A stretch of 64,000 nucleotides of DNA from Agrococcus carbonis (GTDB lineage Bacteria > Actinomycetota > Actinomycetes > Actinomycetales > Microbacteriaceae), in the NCBI RefSeq assembly GCF_900104705.1, contig NZ_LT629734.1, positions 248,001-312,000 on the forward strand, in the 5' to 3' direction. Of the stretch, positions 9,898 through 19,167 are shown in pieces (position 1 is the first letter of the stretch; each line of letters opens with the position of its first letter). Position numbers and translations under genes: made by a program. The notes beneath the pieces were generated by a model that made no database searches, was not told the origin of the DNA, and was given only the letters and a program-made list of their open reading frames with translations.

Positions 9898-10065
9898 GTG
9901 ACGCGTGCGCCTCCGGCGCGCGCTCCTCGACCGACGACAGTGACGCGGGCGCCTCCGGCGCGCGCTCCTCGACCGACGACAGTGACGCGGGCGCCTGCGC
10001 CGCGCGCTCCTCGACCGACGACAGCGACGCGTGCGCCTCCGGCGCGCGCTCCTCGACCGACGAGG
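9898..10065. repeat. Intergenic hairpin repeat, locus 2: four 42-bp tandem units
   Basis: Four direct units start at 9898, 9940, 9982 and 10024, each beginning gtgacgcg (gcgacgcg in the last) and ending ctcctcgaccgacga. Inside each, gcgtgcgc-ctccg-gcgcgcgc can form an 8-bp stem. They fill most of the 229-bp gap between the VOC gene and aroB. There are no unique spacers, so this is not CRISPR. They belong to the family also seen at 7817-7959 and 45855-45940. Confidence 0.9.
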
Positions 10066-10078
10066 GGTGCGAGCCGAG

Positions 10079-11140
10079 TCAGTCGGCGAGCGACTGGTAC
10101 GCCATGAACAGCAGGCCCTCGTCGGGCCCCTCGAGGATGCGCGGCTTGGCGACGTCGTCGAGCACGACGAAGCGCAGCATCGAGCCGCGCGCCTTCTTGT
10201 CCTTGCGCATCGTGCCCAGCAGCGTCTGCCAGCGGCCGACCGGGTAGGTCATCGGCAGCTCGAGCGACGAGAGCACCGCCCGGTGCCGGTCGACGACCGA
10301 CTCGGGCAGGCGGCCCGCGAGGCGCGAGAGCTCGGCGGCGAACACCATGCCGATCGAGACGGCCGCGCCGTGGCGCCAGCGGTAGCGCTCGGTGTGCTCG
10401 ATCGCGTGGCCGAGCGTGTGGCCGTAGTTGAGGAACTCGCGCTCCCCCGCCTCGCGGAAGTCGTTCGCGACGACGCGCGCCTTCACCTCGATCGAGCGCG
10501 CCACGACCTCCTGGAACTCCGGCGTCGTCGGGTCGGTCGCGGCGTCCAGCGAGCCCTCGAGCAGCTCGAGGATGCGCGGGTCGGCGATGAAGCCCGCCTT
10601 CGCGATCTCGGCGAACCCGGTGAGCAGCTCGTTGCGCGGCAGCGAGTCCACGAGCTCGAGGTCGGCGACGACGAGCGAGGGGTGGTGGAAGGCGCCGACG
10701 AGGTTCTTGCCCTGCTCGGTGTTGATGCCGGTCTTGCCGCCGACGGCCGCATCGACGATCCCGAGCACGCTCGTGGGCGCCTGCAGCACGCGGATGCCCC
10801 GCAACCACGTCGCCGCGGCGAAGCCCGCGAGATCCGTGACGGCGCCGCCGCCGAGCCCCAGCACCGCATCCGTGCGAGTGAACTCCGCCTGCCCCATGAT
10901 CTGCCACAGGAACTGCGCGACCTCGATGCGCTTGGCGGCCTCGGCGTCGGGCACCTCGGCGAGCAGCACCTCGATGCCGAGCTCGTCCTTCAGGTGGTCG
11001 GCGATGCGGCTCATGGCGGGCTGGTGCACGACGAGCAGGCGCTGGGCGTCGCCGAGCGACTCGCGCAGGCGCTCCACCAGGATCCCCCTGCCGACGTGCA
11101 CGTCGTACGGCGCCTCGGTCTCGACGCGGATGGTGGTCAT
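10079..11140 (-). CDS. aroB: 3-dehydroquinate synthase
   Basis: 353 residues. It converts DAHP to 3-dehydroquinate using NAD+ and a divalent metal. The NAD loop LGLGGGAVTDLAGFAAATWLRG is near residues 94-115. VDAAVGGKTGIN follows, and metal ligands appear in NELLTGFAEIAKAG (Glu), NYGHTLGHAIE (His) and the following RHGAAVSIGM (His). It is the first enzyme of the aroB-K-C-E block but is transcribed last of the four. Confidence 0.96.
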   Translation of the reverse strand: MTTIRVETEAPYDVHVGRGILVERLRESLGDAQRLLVVHQPAMSRIADHLKDELGIEVLLAEVPDAEAAKRIEVAQFLWQIMGQAEFTRTDAVLGLGGGAVTDLAGFAAATWLRGIRVLQAPTSVLGIVDAAVGGKTGINTEQGKNLVGAFHHPSLVVADLELVDSLPRNELLTGFAEIAKAGFIADPRILELLEGSLDAATDPTTPEFQEVVARSIEVKARVVANDFREAGEREFLNYGHTLGHAIEHTERYRWRHGAAVSIGMVFAAELSRLAGRLPESVVDRHRAVLSSLELPMTYPVGRWQTLLGTMRKDKKARGSMLRFVVLDDVAKPRILEGPDEGLLFMAYQSLAD

Positions 11141-11186
11141 GCGGATGCGCTCCTTCGGTTCGGGGTGCGGGCGCGGCCTGCGGCGG

Positions 11187-11753
11187 TCACAGGCCGCGCT
11201 CCTCGAGCCAGCCCTGCAGCTGGTCGACGAGCCGCGCCATGGGCGTGCGGGATGTGTCGAGCACGGTGTCAGCGAGCTCGCGGTAGAGGGGCTCGCGCTC
11301 GCGCGCGATGCGCCGCCAGGCGGCGATGCCGTCGGCGAGGAGCGGCCGACCGCCGCCGCCGATGCGGCGCGCGGCGGCCTCCTCGTCGACGGTCACGAGC
11401 ACGACCGTCGCCTGCTCGCGCAGCAGCGCCTGGGTCCCCGGGTCGAGCACGGCGCCGCCGCCGAGCGCGACGACCGCGCCCGGGGTGAGGGCGCGCTGCA
11501 CGGCGTCGGCCTCCCAGCGGCGGAACACCGGCTCCCCGTGCTCGGCGAAGATCTGCGGGATGGGGCCGTGCTCGAGCACCACGAGCCGGTCGGTGTCGGC
11601 GAAGGTGCGGCCGATGCGCGTGGCGAGCTTGCGGCCGAGCGACGTCTTGCCCGCCGCCATGGGGCCGATGAGCGCGATGGGCGGGACGGTGCCCGCCTCG
11701 TCGCCGGGGCGCGGGCCGTGCGCTGCACCGGGCCGGAGCCCGCCGGCGGTCAC
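11187..11753 (-). CDS. aroK: Shikimate kinase
   Basis: 188 residues from a GTG that overlaps the aroC stop (GTGA). It phosphorylates shikimate at O3. The P-loop [12 protein letters not shown] is near residue 38, and FADTDRLV carries the shikimate-binding Asp. [10 protein letters not shown] is the glycine-rich substrate loop and GGGRPLLAD is in the lid. The protein has about 25 extra N-terminal residues before the usual start. No better start lies closer to the P-loop, so the extension is probably real. Confidence 0.93.
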   Translation of the reverse strand: MTAGGLRPGAAHGPRPGDEAGTVPPIALIGPMAAGKTSLGRKLATRIGRTFADTDRLVVLEHGPIPQIFAEHGEPVFRRWEADAVQRALTPGAVVALGGGAVLDPGTQALLREQATVVLVTVDEEAAARRIGGGGRPLLADGIAAWRRIAREREPLYRELADTVLDTSRTPMARLVDQLQGWLEERGL

Positions 11754-12937
11754 GGCGACGTGCGCAGCGACTCGGGGATGGCGGCGAGGTAGGCGTCGAG
11801 GTTCCTGCGCGTCTCGGCGACCGAATCGCCGCCGAACTTCTCGACCATCGCGTCCGCGAGCACGAGCGCGACCATCGCCTCGGCGACGACGCCCGCGGCG
11901 GGAACCGCGGCGACGTCGGAGCGCTGGTGGTGCGCCTGCGCGGCCTCGCCCGTCGCGACGTCGATGGTGCGCAGCGCCCGCGGCACGGTCGCGATCGGCT
12001 TCATGCCGGCACGCACGCGCAGCACGTCGCCCGTCGACATGCCGCCCTCGATGCCGCCGGCGCGACCCGTCTCGCGGTGCACGCCGTCGTCGCCGACGAT
12101 GAGCTCGTCGTGCGCGACGCTGCCGCGGCGGCGCGTCGTCTCGAAGCCGTCGCCGACCTCGACACCCTTGATCGCCTGGATGCCCATGAGCGCCTGTGCG
12201 AGGCGTCCGTCGAGCCGGCGATCCCAGTGCACGTACGAGCCGAGCCCCGGCGGGAGGCCGTAGGCCAGCACCTCGACGATGCCGCCGAGCGTGTCGCCCG
12301 AGCGCTTGGCGTCCTCGACCTCGGCGAGCATCGCGGCGCTCGTGCCGGGGTCGTTGCAGCGCAGCTCGTCGGCGTCGAGCCGCTCGACGTCGTCGGGCGT
12401 CGGCAGCGGCGCGCCCTCGGGCACGCGCACGGGGCCCATCGAGAGCGTGTGGCTCACGAGCCGCACGCCCAGCTCGCCCAGGAAGGCGCGCGCGACGGCG
12501 CCGAGCGCGACACGCGCCGCGGTCTCCCGCGCGCTCGCGCGCTCGAGCACGGGCCGCGCCTCGTCGAAGCCGTGCTTCTGCATGCCGACGAGGTCGGCGT
12601 GGCCGGGGCGCGGACGGGTGAGCTTCGCGGCGCGCGCACCGGTGAGCTCGCCCTCGAGCGGCGCCGCGCCCATGACCTCGGTCCACTTCGGCCACTCGGT
12701 GTTGCCGATGCGCAGCGCGACCGGGCCGCCCTGCGTGAGGCCGTGCCGCACGCCGCCCGAGATCGAGAGCTCGTCCTGCTCGAACTTCATGCGCGCACCG
12801 CGGCCGGCACCGAGCTTGCGGCGCTGCAGATCGGCCTGGATCTGCTCGGCGGTGATCGGCACGCCCGCGGGCATCCCCTCGAGGATCGCGATCAGTTCGG
12901 GGCCGTGGGACTCCCCGGCAGTGAGCCAGCGCAGCAT
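11750..12937 (-). CDS. aroC: Chorismate synthase
   Basis: 395 residues. It makes chorismate from EPSP using reduced FMN. The family signature [18 protein letters not shown] is at residues 8-25; [22 protein letters not shown] and the Arg-rich FMN site are present. The gene lies two bases downstream of the aroE stop and overlaps aroK. Confidence 0.96.
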   Translation of the reverse strand: MLRWLTAGESHGPELIAILEGMPAGVPITAEQIQADLQRRKLGAGRGARMKFEQDELSISGGVRHGLTQGGPVALRIGNTEWPKWTEVMGAAPLEGELTGARAAKLTRPRPGHADLVGMQKHGFDEARPVLERASARETAARVALGAVARAFLGELGVRLVSHTLSMGPVRVPEGAPLPTPDDVERLDADELRCNDPGTSAAMLAEVEDAKRSGDTLGGIVEVLAYGLPPGLGSYVHWDRRLDGRLAQALMGIQAIKGVEVGDGFETTRRRGSVAHDELIVGDDGVHRETGRAGGIEGGMSTGDVLRVRAGMKPIATVPRALRTIDVATGEAAQAHHQRSDVAAVPAAGVVAEAMVALVLADAMVEKFGGDSVAETRRNLDAYLAAIPESLRTSP

Positions 12938-12939
12938 GC

Positions 12940-13794
12940 CTACGATTCTTCCAGACCCGCGGATGCCGCCCGGACCATCGCCGCCCGCATCGCGTCGGCG
13001 ACCCGATCCTCGTCGGGCAGCGCCGCATCGACGTCGCCGTGGGCGAAGATGCGCGCCTGCAGCACCGCTTGGCCGAGCAGCATCTCGCGCCCGTCGATGA
13101 CGCGCTCGGCACCGAGCGTCGCGACGTAGCGCGAGCCGGCCGCGCCCGCGTAGTCGGCGTCGAGCAGCACGGCGGGCGGATGCGCGAAGGCCGGCACGAG
13201 CGCGGCCGCGGCCGGGAGCGTCGAGACCGCCGCATCCACCGCCGGGAGAGCCGCCTCGAGGGACTGCAGCACGACGGCGACGCCGAGCCGCTCCCCCAGC
13301 TCCTGCACTCGCGCGCCCTTCGCGGGCGTGCGGAGCGCGACGGTCACGCGGCGCGCCCCGAGCTCTGCGAGCGCGAGCAGCGCCGACTGCGCGGTCGCGC
13401 CCGCACCCACGATCGCGCCCGTGGAGGCCGACGCGAGGCCCGCATCCGCGAACGCCCGCACGATGCCGCCGACGTCGGTGTTCCACCCCCGCGGTGCGGC
13501 GCCGTCGAGCAGGAGCGTGTTGACGGCTCCCGTGCGCTCGGCGCGCTCGTCGACCCACCGCGCGAGCGCGCGGGCCTCCTCTTTGAGCGGCGCCGTCACC
13601 GACAGGCCGAGCCACCGACCGTCGAGCGCGTCGACGAAGCCCGCGAGCTCACCCGCCGCGACGAGCCGCCGCTCGTAGCGCCAGTCGAGCCCGAGCGCGG
13701 CGGCCGCGGCGCCCTGCAGCACCGGCGAGAGCGAGTGCTCGATCGGCGCGCCGACGACCGCGAGCCGCCAGGCTCCGGCCGAGGCATCCGGCAC
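12940..13794 (-). CDS. aroE: Shikimate dehydrogenase
   Basis: 284 residues, GTG start directly abutting the mltG stop (TGAGTG). It reduces 3-dehydroshikimate to shikimate. The substrate motif [18 protein letters not shown] is near residue 18. The catalytic Lys sits in [16 protein letters not shown] and WNTDVGGI supply the Asn and Asp, and the nucleotide loop [14 protein letters not shown] is near residue 127. VTAPLK replaces the more common VTxPHK, a mild variation. All catalytic residues appear present. Confidence 0.93.
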   Translation of the reverse strand: MPDASAGAWRLAVVGAPIEHSLSPVLQGAAAAALGLDWRYERRLVAAGELAGFVDALDGRWLGLSVTAPLKEEARALARWVDERAERTGAVNTLLLDGAAPRGWNTDVGGIVRAFADAGLASASTGAIVGAGATAQSALLALAELGARRVTVALRTPAKGARVQELGERLGVAVVLQSLEAALPAVDAAVSTLPAAAALVPAFAHPPAVLLDADYAGAAGSRYVATLGAERVIDGREMLLGQAVLQARIFAHGDVDAALPDEDRVADAMRAAMVRAASAGLEES

Positions 13795-14880
13795 TCAGCC
13801 GCCCCAGCCCGGGTTGTCGCGCAGGAACTGCTGGAACTGCTGCACCGCGACCTGATGCTGCTCGTAGGTCTCCGAGAAGACGGTCTCGCCCGTCTCCGGG
13901 TTGACGGTCACGAAGTACAGCCACGGCCCCTCGGTCGGTTCGAGGACCGCCTGGATCGCGACGTCGCCCGGCGCGCCGATCGGCCCCACCGGCAGGCCGG
14001 GGTGCGCATAGGTGTTGTACGCGTTGGATGCGTCGGCGCGCTCCTCGCGCGTCGTCGTCACGACGTGCAGGTTCCCGGTGCCGTACGCGACGGTGGCATC
14101 GGACTGCAGCGGCATGTTGATGTCGAGGCGGTTCTGGAACACCCGCGCGACCTTGCCGAAGTCGTCGGCGTAGCGCGCCTCGCGCTGGACGAGCGACGCG
14201 AAGGTGATGACGCGCTGCGCGTCGTCGGCCGAGACCCCGTGCTGCTCGAGCGCCTGGTGCTGGCGGGCGATCATCGTGTCGAGCACGCCCTGCGCCGTCA
14301 CGCCGTCGTCGAACGTGTACGTCGCGGGGAAGAGCCAGCCCTCGATGTTGAGCGCATCGGCAGGCACGTCGAAGTTGGACACGTCGCTCGCGAGCTGCAC
14401 GAACTCCTGCTTGGGGATGCCGAGGTCGCGCTCGAGCCGCTCGAACACCTGCGGCAGCGTGTAGCCCTCGGGCACCGTCACGCGCAGCTCGACCTTGTTC
14501 GCGGGGTCGAGCAGCGCGTCGAGCGCGGCCTGCGCGGGCATCTGCTGCTGCAGGCGGAACGCGCCGGGGTGCAGCTGGATCGACGGGTCGGCGACGAGGA
14601 TGTCGGTGAACGCCTCGGCGCTCGCGATGACGTCCTCCTCGACGAGCGTCGCCGCGACGTCGTAGCCGTTCTGGCCCGACTGCACCTGCACGACGACCTC
14701 GCCGGTACCGGGGCCGGGGTAGTCCTCGGGTCCGCTGAACCGCTCCGCGAGGCGCTGCACGCCCCACACGGCCGCGACGGAGAGGCCGATCACCACGACG
14801 AGCGCGATGCTCCAGCCGATGATGCGCCTGCGGGCGCGCGCCTTGCGCTCGAGTCGAGCGCGCTCGCGTCGTCCGGCCAT
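13795..14880 (-). CDS. mltG: Endolytic murein transglycosylase MltG
   Basis: 361 residues. A basic N-terminus and one membrane segment (about 20-42) are followed by an extracytoplasmic LysM-like part and the YceG domain. This enzyme cuts nascent glycan strands and limits their length. The catalytic Glu is expected in ITFASLVQREAR, and YNTYAHPGLPVGPIGAPG is the conserved late motif. It lies between ruvX and aroE, the standard actinobacterial arrangement, one base from the ruvX stop. Confidence 0.94.
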   Translation of the reverse strand: MAGRRERARLERKARARRRIIGWSIALVVVIGLSVAAVWGVQRLAERFSGPEDYPGPGTGEVVVQVQSGQNGYDVAATLVEEDVIASAEAFTDILVADPSIQLHPGAFRLQQQMPAQAALDALLDPANKVELRVTVPEGYTLPQVFERLERDLGIPKQEFVQLASDVSNFDVPADALNIEGWLFPATYTFDDGVTAQGVLDTMIARQHQALEQHGVSADDAQRVITFASLVQREARYADDFGKVARVFQNRLDINMPLQSDATVAYGTGNLHVVTTTREERADASNAYNTYAHPGLPVGPIGAPGDVAIQAVLEPTEGPWLYFVTVNPETGETVFSETYEQHQVAVQQFQQFLRDNPGWGG

Positions 14881-14881
14881 G

Positions 14882-15367
14882 TCAGTCCCTCTCTCGGAGT
14901 GCGGCCTCGCCGCCGTCGTGCACCAGCTCGCCGGGCGCGCGCCCGGCGGCGCGCTCGGAGTCGAGCGCGTGCTGCAGGATGACGACCGCGGCCGCCTGGT
15001 CGATCGTCTGGCGCTGCTGCTTCGCAGAGCGGCCGGATGCGCGCATGCCCGCCGAGGCGGTCACGGTGGAGAGCCGCTCGTCGACGAGCCGCACGGGCAT
15101 GGTCGCGGCGAGCTGCGCCGCCATGTCGCGGGCGTCCTGCGTGCTCGGGGTGTCGCCGCCGGAGAGCGAGATCGGCAGCCCCACGACCGCCTCGATGGCG
15201 TCGAGCTCTGCCGCGAGCTCGCGCAGCCGCGCGACCGGGTCGACGGTCGCGCGCTGGATCGTCTCCACGGGCGTCGCAAGCAGGCCGTCGGGGTCGCACC
15301 GGGCGACGCCGACGCGGGCCCTGCCCACGTCGACCCCGATCCGCACGCCCCGTCGCATGCCGGCCAT
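14882..15367 (-). CDS. ruvX: Holliday-junction resolvase-like protein RuvX (YqgF)
   Basis: 161 residues with an RNase H-like fold; YqgF proteins act in rRNA maturation and may cut branched DNA. The motifs GVDVGRARVGVA (first acidic residue), VVGLPISLSGGDTP and VRLVDERLSTVTA are all present. The start at 15367 is six bases past the alaS stop. A second ATG at 15358 would shorten it by three residues, and neither has a clear Shine-Dalgarno. Confidence 0.92.
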   Translation of the reverse strand: MAGMRRGVRIGVDVGRARVGVARCDPDGLLATPVETIQRATVDPVARLRELAAELDAIEAVVGLPISLSGGDTPSTQDARDMAAQLAATMPVRLVDERLSTVTASAGMRASGRSAKQQRQTIDQAAAVVILQHALDSERAAGRAPGELVHDGGEAALRERD

Positions 15368-15372
15368 CGCGC

Positions 15373-18030
15373 TCAGCGGCTCAGCCCCTCGCGCACGGCT
15401 GCCAGCGCCGCGGGCATCGCGCTCGCGTCCTGCCCGCCGCCCTGCGCCATGTCGGGCTTGCCGCCGCCTCCGCCGCCGAGCACGCCTGCAGCGGCCTTCG
15501 CGAGCGGGCCGGCGGCGTGGCCGGCGTCGCGCGCCGCCTGGTTCGTCGCGACGACGATCGCGGGCTTGCCGTCGACGGCGCCGCCGACGGCGACGACCGC
15601 CGCGTCGGCCCCGAGCCGCTCCCGCACCTGGCCCGCGAGCGAGCGCAGGTCGTCCTGCGAGGCGACGGCGCCGAGGTCGACGGCCGCGAGCCGCACGTCG
15701 CCCACGCGCTCCGCGGCGTCCGCGATCGGCTGCACGCGACCGGCGAGCTGCTGCGAGGAGAACTCGGCGATGCGCTTCTCGGCCGTCTTGAGCGCCGCGA
15801 CGATCTCCTGGATGCGGCCGGGCAGCTGCTCGCGCGGCGTCTTGAGCATCGAGGTGAGCTCGCTGACGAGCGTGCGCTCGGCGACGAGCTGCTCGAACGC
15901 GTCCGCGCCCACGGCGGCCTCGACGCGCCGCGCCGATGAGCCGACGCTCGCCTCGCTCGTGATCGAGATGAGGCCCACCTGGCTCGACGTGCCCACGTGG
16001 GTGCCGCCGCACAGCTCGCGCGACCACGGGCCGCCGATGTCGACCATGCGCACCGTGTCGCCGTACTTCTCGCCGAAGAGCGACATCGCGCCGAGCGCCT
16101 TCGCCTCGTCGAGCGGCATGACGCGCGTCTCGACCGGCAGGTCGTCGCGGATGGCGTTGTTGGCGATGCCCTCGAGCTCGGCCCGCATGTCGGGCGAGAG
16201 CGGGCTCGACCAGGTGAAGTCGAGGCGCATGTAGCCGGCCTTGTTGTACGACCCCGCCTGCACGGCGTCCGGGCCGAGCAGCTGCCGGAGCGCCGCGTGC
16301 ACGAGGTGCGTGGCCGAGTGCGCCTTGTTGGCGCCGCGGCGGTACAGCGGGTCGACGACCGCGTGCGCGACGTCGCCGACGGCGATCTCGCCGCTCGTGA
16401 CGCGGACCGTGTGGCTGATGAGGCCCTGGACGGGGCGCTGCACGTCGAGCACCTCGGCCTCGAAGCCCGCGCCGACGAGCCGGCCCTGGTCGCTGTCCTG
16501 CCCGCCGGACTCCGCGTAGAGCGACGTCGCGGTGAGGATGACCTCGACCTCCTGGTCGACGCCGGCCGAGCGCACCTGCTGGCCGCCGGCGACGATGCCG
16601 ATGACCTCGCCGTCGGCCTCGAGCTCGTCGTAGCCGAGGAACGCCGTCTCGCCCTTCGCGCGCAGGTCGGCGTAGACCGAGAGGTCGGCGAGCTGGCGGC
16701 GGCGCGACTTCGCGTCGGCCTTCGCGCGCGTGCGCTGCTCGCTCATGAGGGTCTCGAACGTCGAGCGGTCGACCTCGAGCCCCGCCTCCTCGGCGATCTC
16801 CATCGTGAGGTCGATCGGGAAGCCGTAGGTGTCGTGGAGGAGGAAGGCGGTCTTGCCCGGCACCGTGCGCGCGGAGTCGCGGCGCACGTCGGCCATCGCG
16901 AGGTCGAGCACGGTCGAGCCCGCCTCGAGCGTCTTCAGGAACGTCTCCTCCTCGGCGACCGCGAGGCGCTCGATGCGGCCCCAGGCCGCGTCGAGGTCGG
17001 GGTAGGCGGCGCGCATCGCGTCGTAGCTCGCGCGGAAGAGCGTCGGGAAGGTGGCATCGTGCACCCCGAGCAGGCGCATCGCGCGGATCGACCGGCGCAT
17101 GAGGCGGCGCAGGATGTAGCCGCGGCCGTCGTTGCCGGGCGTCACGCCGTCACCCATGAGCATGAGCGACGAGCGCACGTGGTCCGCGACCACGCGCATC
17201 CGCACGTCGTCCTCGTGCTCGGCGCCGTAGCGCCGGCCGCTCAGCTCGCTCGCGAGGTCGAGCACGGGCCGCACCTGGTCGATCTCGTACATGTTCTCGA
17301 CGCCCTGCTTGAGGAACGCGATGCGCTCGAGGCCCATGCCGGTGTCGATGTTCTTGTTCGGCAGCTCGCGCACGATCGTGAACTCGGTCTTCGAGCGCAC
17401 GTCGGCGATCTCGTCCTGCATGAAGACGAGGTTCCAGATCTCGACGTAGCGGTCGCTGCCGGTCGCGGGGCCGCCCTCGGGGCCGTACTCGGGCCCCATG
17501 TCGTAGAAGATCTCGGAGTCGGGGCCGGCGGGGCCGGGCTGCCCCGTCATCCAGTAGTTGTCGTCGAGGCCGAGGCGCTGGATGCGGGAGGCCGGCAGGT
17601 CGGTGACCTCGAGCCACAGCCGCTCGGCCTCGTCGTCGGTCTCGTAGACCGTCGCCCACAGGCGAGCGGGGTCGAACGCGTAGCCGCCCTCCGACTCGGG
17701 GGCGGTCAGCAGCTGCCACGCCCACTCGATCGCCTCGCGCTTGAAGTAGTCGCCGAACGACCAGTTGCCGGCCATCTGGAAGAACGTCCCGTGTCGGGGC
17801 GTGCGGCCGACCTCCTCGATGTCGTTCGTGCGGATGCACTTCTGCACGTCGGCGACGCGCGGCCAGGGTGCGGGGACGCGGCCCGAGAGGTACGGGATGA
17901 ACGGCACCATGCCGGCGATCGTGAACATGATCGCGGGGTCGTCGCTCACGAGCGACGCCGAGGGGAGGATGGTGTGGTCGCGCTGCTCGAAGTGCTTCAG
18001 GAAGCGGCTGTGGATCTCTGCGGTCTGCAT
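15373..18030 (-). CDS. alaS: Alanine--tRNA ligase
   Basis: 885 residues, full length. The class II catalytic domain spans the N-terminal 450 residues, including PSASLVSDDPAIMFTIAGMVPF and GMGLERI. The editing domain carries the zinc motifs SATHLVHAALRQLL and CGGTHVGTSSQVG. A C-terminal DHHA1 domain ends in GGGGGGKPDMAQGGG, which contacts tRNA. It heads ruvX and mltG. No T-box is seen upstream. Confidence 0.97.
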   Translation of the reverse strand: MQTAEIHSRFLKHFEQRDHTILPSASLVSDDPAIMFTIAGMVPFIPYLSGRVPAPWPRVADVQKCIRTNDIEEVGRTPRHGTFFQMAGNWSFGDYFKREAIEWAWQLLTAPESEGGYAFDPARLWATVYETDDEAERLWLEVTDLPASRIQRLGLDDNYWMTGQPGPAGPDSEIFYDMGPEYGPEGGPATGSDRYVEIWNLVFMQDEIADVRSKTEFTIVRELPNKNIDTGMGLERIAFLKQGVENMYEIDQVRPVLDLASELSGRRYGAEHEDDVRMRVVADHVRSSLMLMGDGVTPGNDGRGYILRRLMRRSIRAMRLLGVHDATFPTLFRASYDAMRAAYPDLDAAWGRIERLAVAEEETFLKTLEAGSTVLDLAMADVRRDSARTVPGKTAFLLHDTYGFPIDLTMEIAEEAGLEVDRSTFETLMSEQRTRAKADAKSRRRQLADLSVYADLRAKGETAFLGYDELEADGEVIGIVAGGQQVRSAGVDQEVEVILTATSLYAESGGQDSDQGRLVGAGFEAEVLDVQRPVQGLISHTVRVTSGEIAVGDVAHAVVDPLYRRGANKAHSATHLVHAALRQLLGPDAVQAGSYNKAGYMRLDFTWSSPLSPDMRAELEGIANNAIRDDLPVETRVMPLDEAKALGAMSLFGEKYGDTVRMVDIGGPWSRELCGGTHVGTSSQVGLISITSEASVGSSARRVEAAVGADAFEQLVAERTLVSELTSMLKTPREQLPGRIQEIVAALKTAEKRIAEFSSQQLAGRVQPIADAAERVGDVRLAAVDLGAVASQDDLRSLAGQVRERLGADAAVVAVGGAVDGKPAIVVATNQAARDAGHAAGPLAKAAAGVLGGGGGGKPDMAQGGGQDASAMPAALAAVREGLSR

Positions 18031-18066
18031 CAGGTCAGTCTTTCCAGCCCCTCGGGGCCTGACGAA

Positions 18067-18092
18067 CCCGGGCGCCGCGACGGGCGCCCGGG
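18067..18092 (-). terminator. Perfect 10-bp GC hairpin between the 59-aa gene and alaS
   Basis: The arms cccgggcgcc and ggcgcccggg are exact complements around a 6-nt loop. It lies downstream of the small gene and upstream of alaS and lacks a clear U-tract. It may be a terminator, or part of the alaS leader. Confidence 0.5.
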
Positions 18093-18108
18093 CTCGGATC
18101 GGGTGTCG

Positions 18109-18288
18109 TCACTCGCCTCGCAGCTCGCGGTCACGCGCCTGGTAGCCGTCCTTGACGGCATCCGTGAACTCGCGCGTGCGGTCGTCGACGCTGTCGAGGA
18201 AGGCCTTGCCCTTCTCGCTCTCCTCGATGCGCCGTGCGGCGAAGACGCCGATGACGACGCCGACGGCCAGGAACAGGAGCTTCTTCAC
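18109..18288 (-). CDS. Small membrane-associated protein between rpsD and alaS
   Basis: 59 residues, starting VKKLLFLAVGVVIGVFAARR: one N-terminal membrane helix followed by a charged helical tail (EESEKGKAFLDSVDD and onward). The start is GTG 18288 with GGGAG eight bases upstream. The topology is YtxH-like. Small proteins of this kind commonly sit between alaS and rpsD in actinobacteria; the function is unknown. High-GC third positions and a good ribosome site support it as a true gene. Confidence 0.82.
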   Translation of the reverse strand: MKKLLFLAVGVVIGVFAARRIEESEKGKAFLDSVDDRTREFTDAVKDGYQARDRELRGE

Positions 18289-18359
18289 AGCGGGTCTCCC
18301 TCATGTCTCGCTTCGCTCCGCACCGGATCGGCGGCGGGGCGGTAGCAGTCTAACGACGA

Positions 18360-18388
18360 GGAGGGGCCGCCACCTTGGCGACCCCTCC
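18360..18388 (-). terminator. Intrinsic-type terminator after rpsD
   Basis: On the minus strand GGAGGGGTCGCC pairs with GGCGGCCCCTCC (12 bp, one G-U) around a 5-nt loop, 16 bp after the rpsD stop. TCGTCGTTAG follows, with only a weak U-run. Confidence 0.75.
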
Positions 18389-18403
18389 CGACGGTTCGCT
18401 GGA

Positions 18404-19033
18404 TCAGCGAGCGGCGTAGTACTCGACGACGAGCTGGACGTCGGCGACGACCGGCACCTCGGCGCGCTTGGGGCGGCGCACGAGGCGGGCCTGCAGGCGG
18501 TCGAGCTGCACGTCGAGGTACGGCGGCACCGGGGGCAGCACCTGGGCGTGACCGCCCGCGGCCGCGACCTGGAACGGCTCCATGCCCTCGCTGCGCTCGT
18601 GCACGTGGATGAGTTGGCCCTCCTTCACGCGGAAGGACGGGCGGTCGACGCGCTGGCCGTCGACCATGATGTGGCGGTGCACGACCATCTGGCGCGCCTG
18701 CGCGGTGGTGCGGGCGAATCCGGCGCGCAGCACGAGCGCGTCGAGGCGCATCTCGAGCAGCTCGACCAGGTTCTCACCGGTCAGGCCGGGCTGGCGGCGG
18801 GCCTCGTTGAACGTGAGGCGCAGCTGCGCCTCGCGGATGCCGTACTGGGCGCGCAGACGCTGCTTCTCACGCAGGCGGACGGCGTAGTCGCTGTCGGCCT
18901 TGCGCTTCGTGCGGCCGTGCTGGCCGGGGCCGTAGGGACGCTTCTCGAGGTAGCGAGCGGCCTTCGGGGTGAGGGCGACGCCGAGGGCGCGCGACAGGCG
19001 CACCTTCGAACGGGAACGGGACTTCGTGGACAT
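18404..19033 (-). CDS. rpsD: 30S ribosomal protein S4
   Basis: 209 residues. It is a primary 16S rRNA-binding protein that organises the 5' domain. The N-terminus lacks the CxxC-type zinc ligands, so this is the zinc-free form. The S4 RNA-binding domain (RLDALVLRAGFARTTAQARQMVVHRHI) is central. The rpsD gene stands alone near alaS and outside the alpha operon, as is usual in this group. Confidence 0.97.
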   Translation of the reverse strand: MSTKSRSRSKVRLSRALGVALTPKAARYLEKRPYGPGQHGRTKRKADSDYAVRLREKQRLRAQYGIREAQLRLTFNEARRQPGLTGENLVELLEMRLDALVLRAGFARTTAQARQMVVHRHIMVDGQRVDRPSFRVKEGQLIHVHERSEGMEPFQVAAAGGHAQVLPPVPPYLDVQLDRLQARLVRRPKRAEVPVVADVQLVVEYYAAR

Positions 19034-19069
19034 GACTTCCTTCGCTGAGTCGCTGCCGCGCGAGCGGCT

Positions 19070-19090
19070 GTCCCGGCCGAGTGCCGGGAC
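19070..19090 (-). promoter_or_regulatory. Hairpin in the rpsD leader
   Basis: GTCCCGGC and GCCGGGAC pair perfectly (8 bp, 5-nt loop) about 37 nt before the rpsD start. A TAGTCT -10 candidate at 19157-19162 would give a leader of roughly 115 nt containing it. A role in S4 autoregulation is possible but unproven. Confidence 0.45.
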
Positions 19091-19167
19091 CTAAGGAGGG
19101 TTGCGGGCCCGAGGCGAGCATGCCGTGGCACGCTGCCGCCCGGTGGGCCGTCGTCCAGACTACCAGA

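Noticed and set aside
9898-10065. Candidate CRISPR array
   Set aside because: The four 42-bp units are contiguous with no unique spacers, and no cas genes are present.
8971-10107. Plus-strand frame with 14-residue VTRAPPARAPRPT repeats
   Set aside because: It is antisense to aroQ and the VOC gene; the peptide repeats simply reflect the 42-bp intergenic element.
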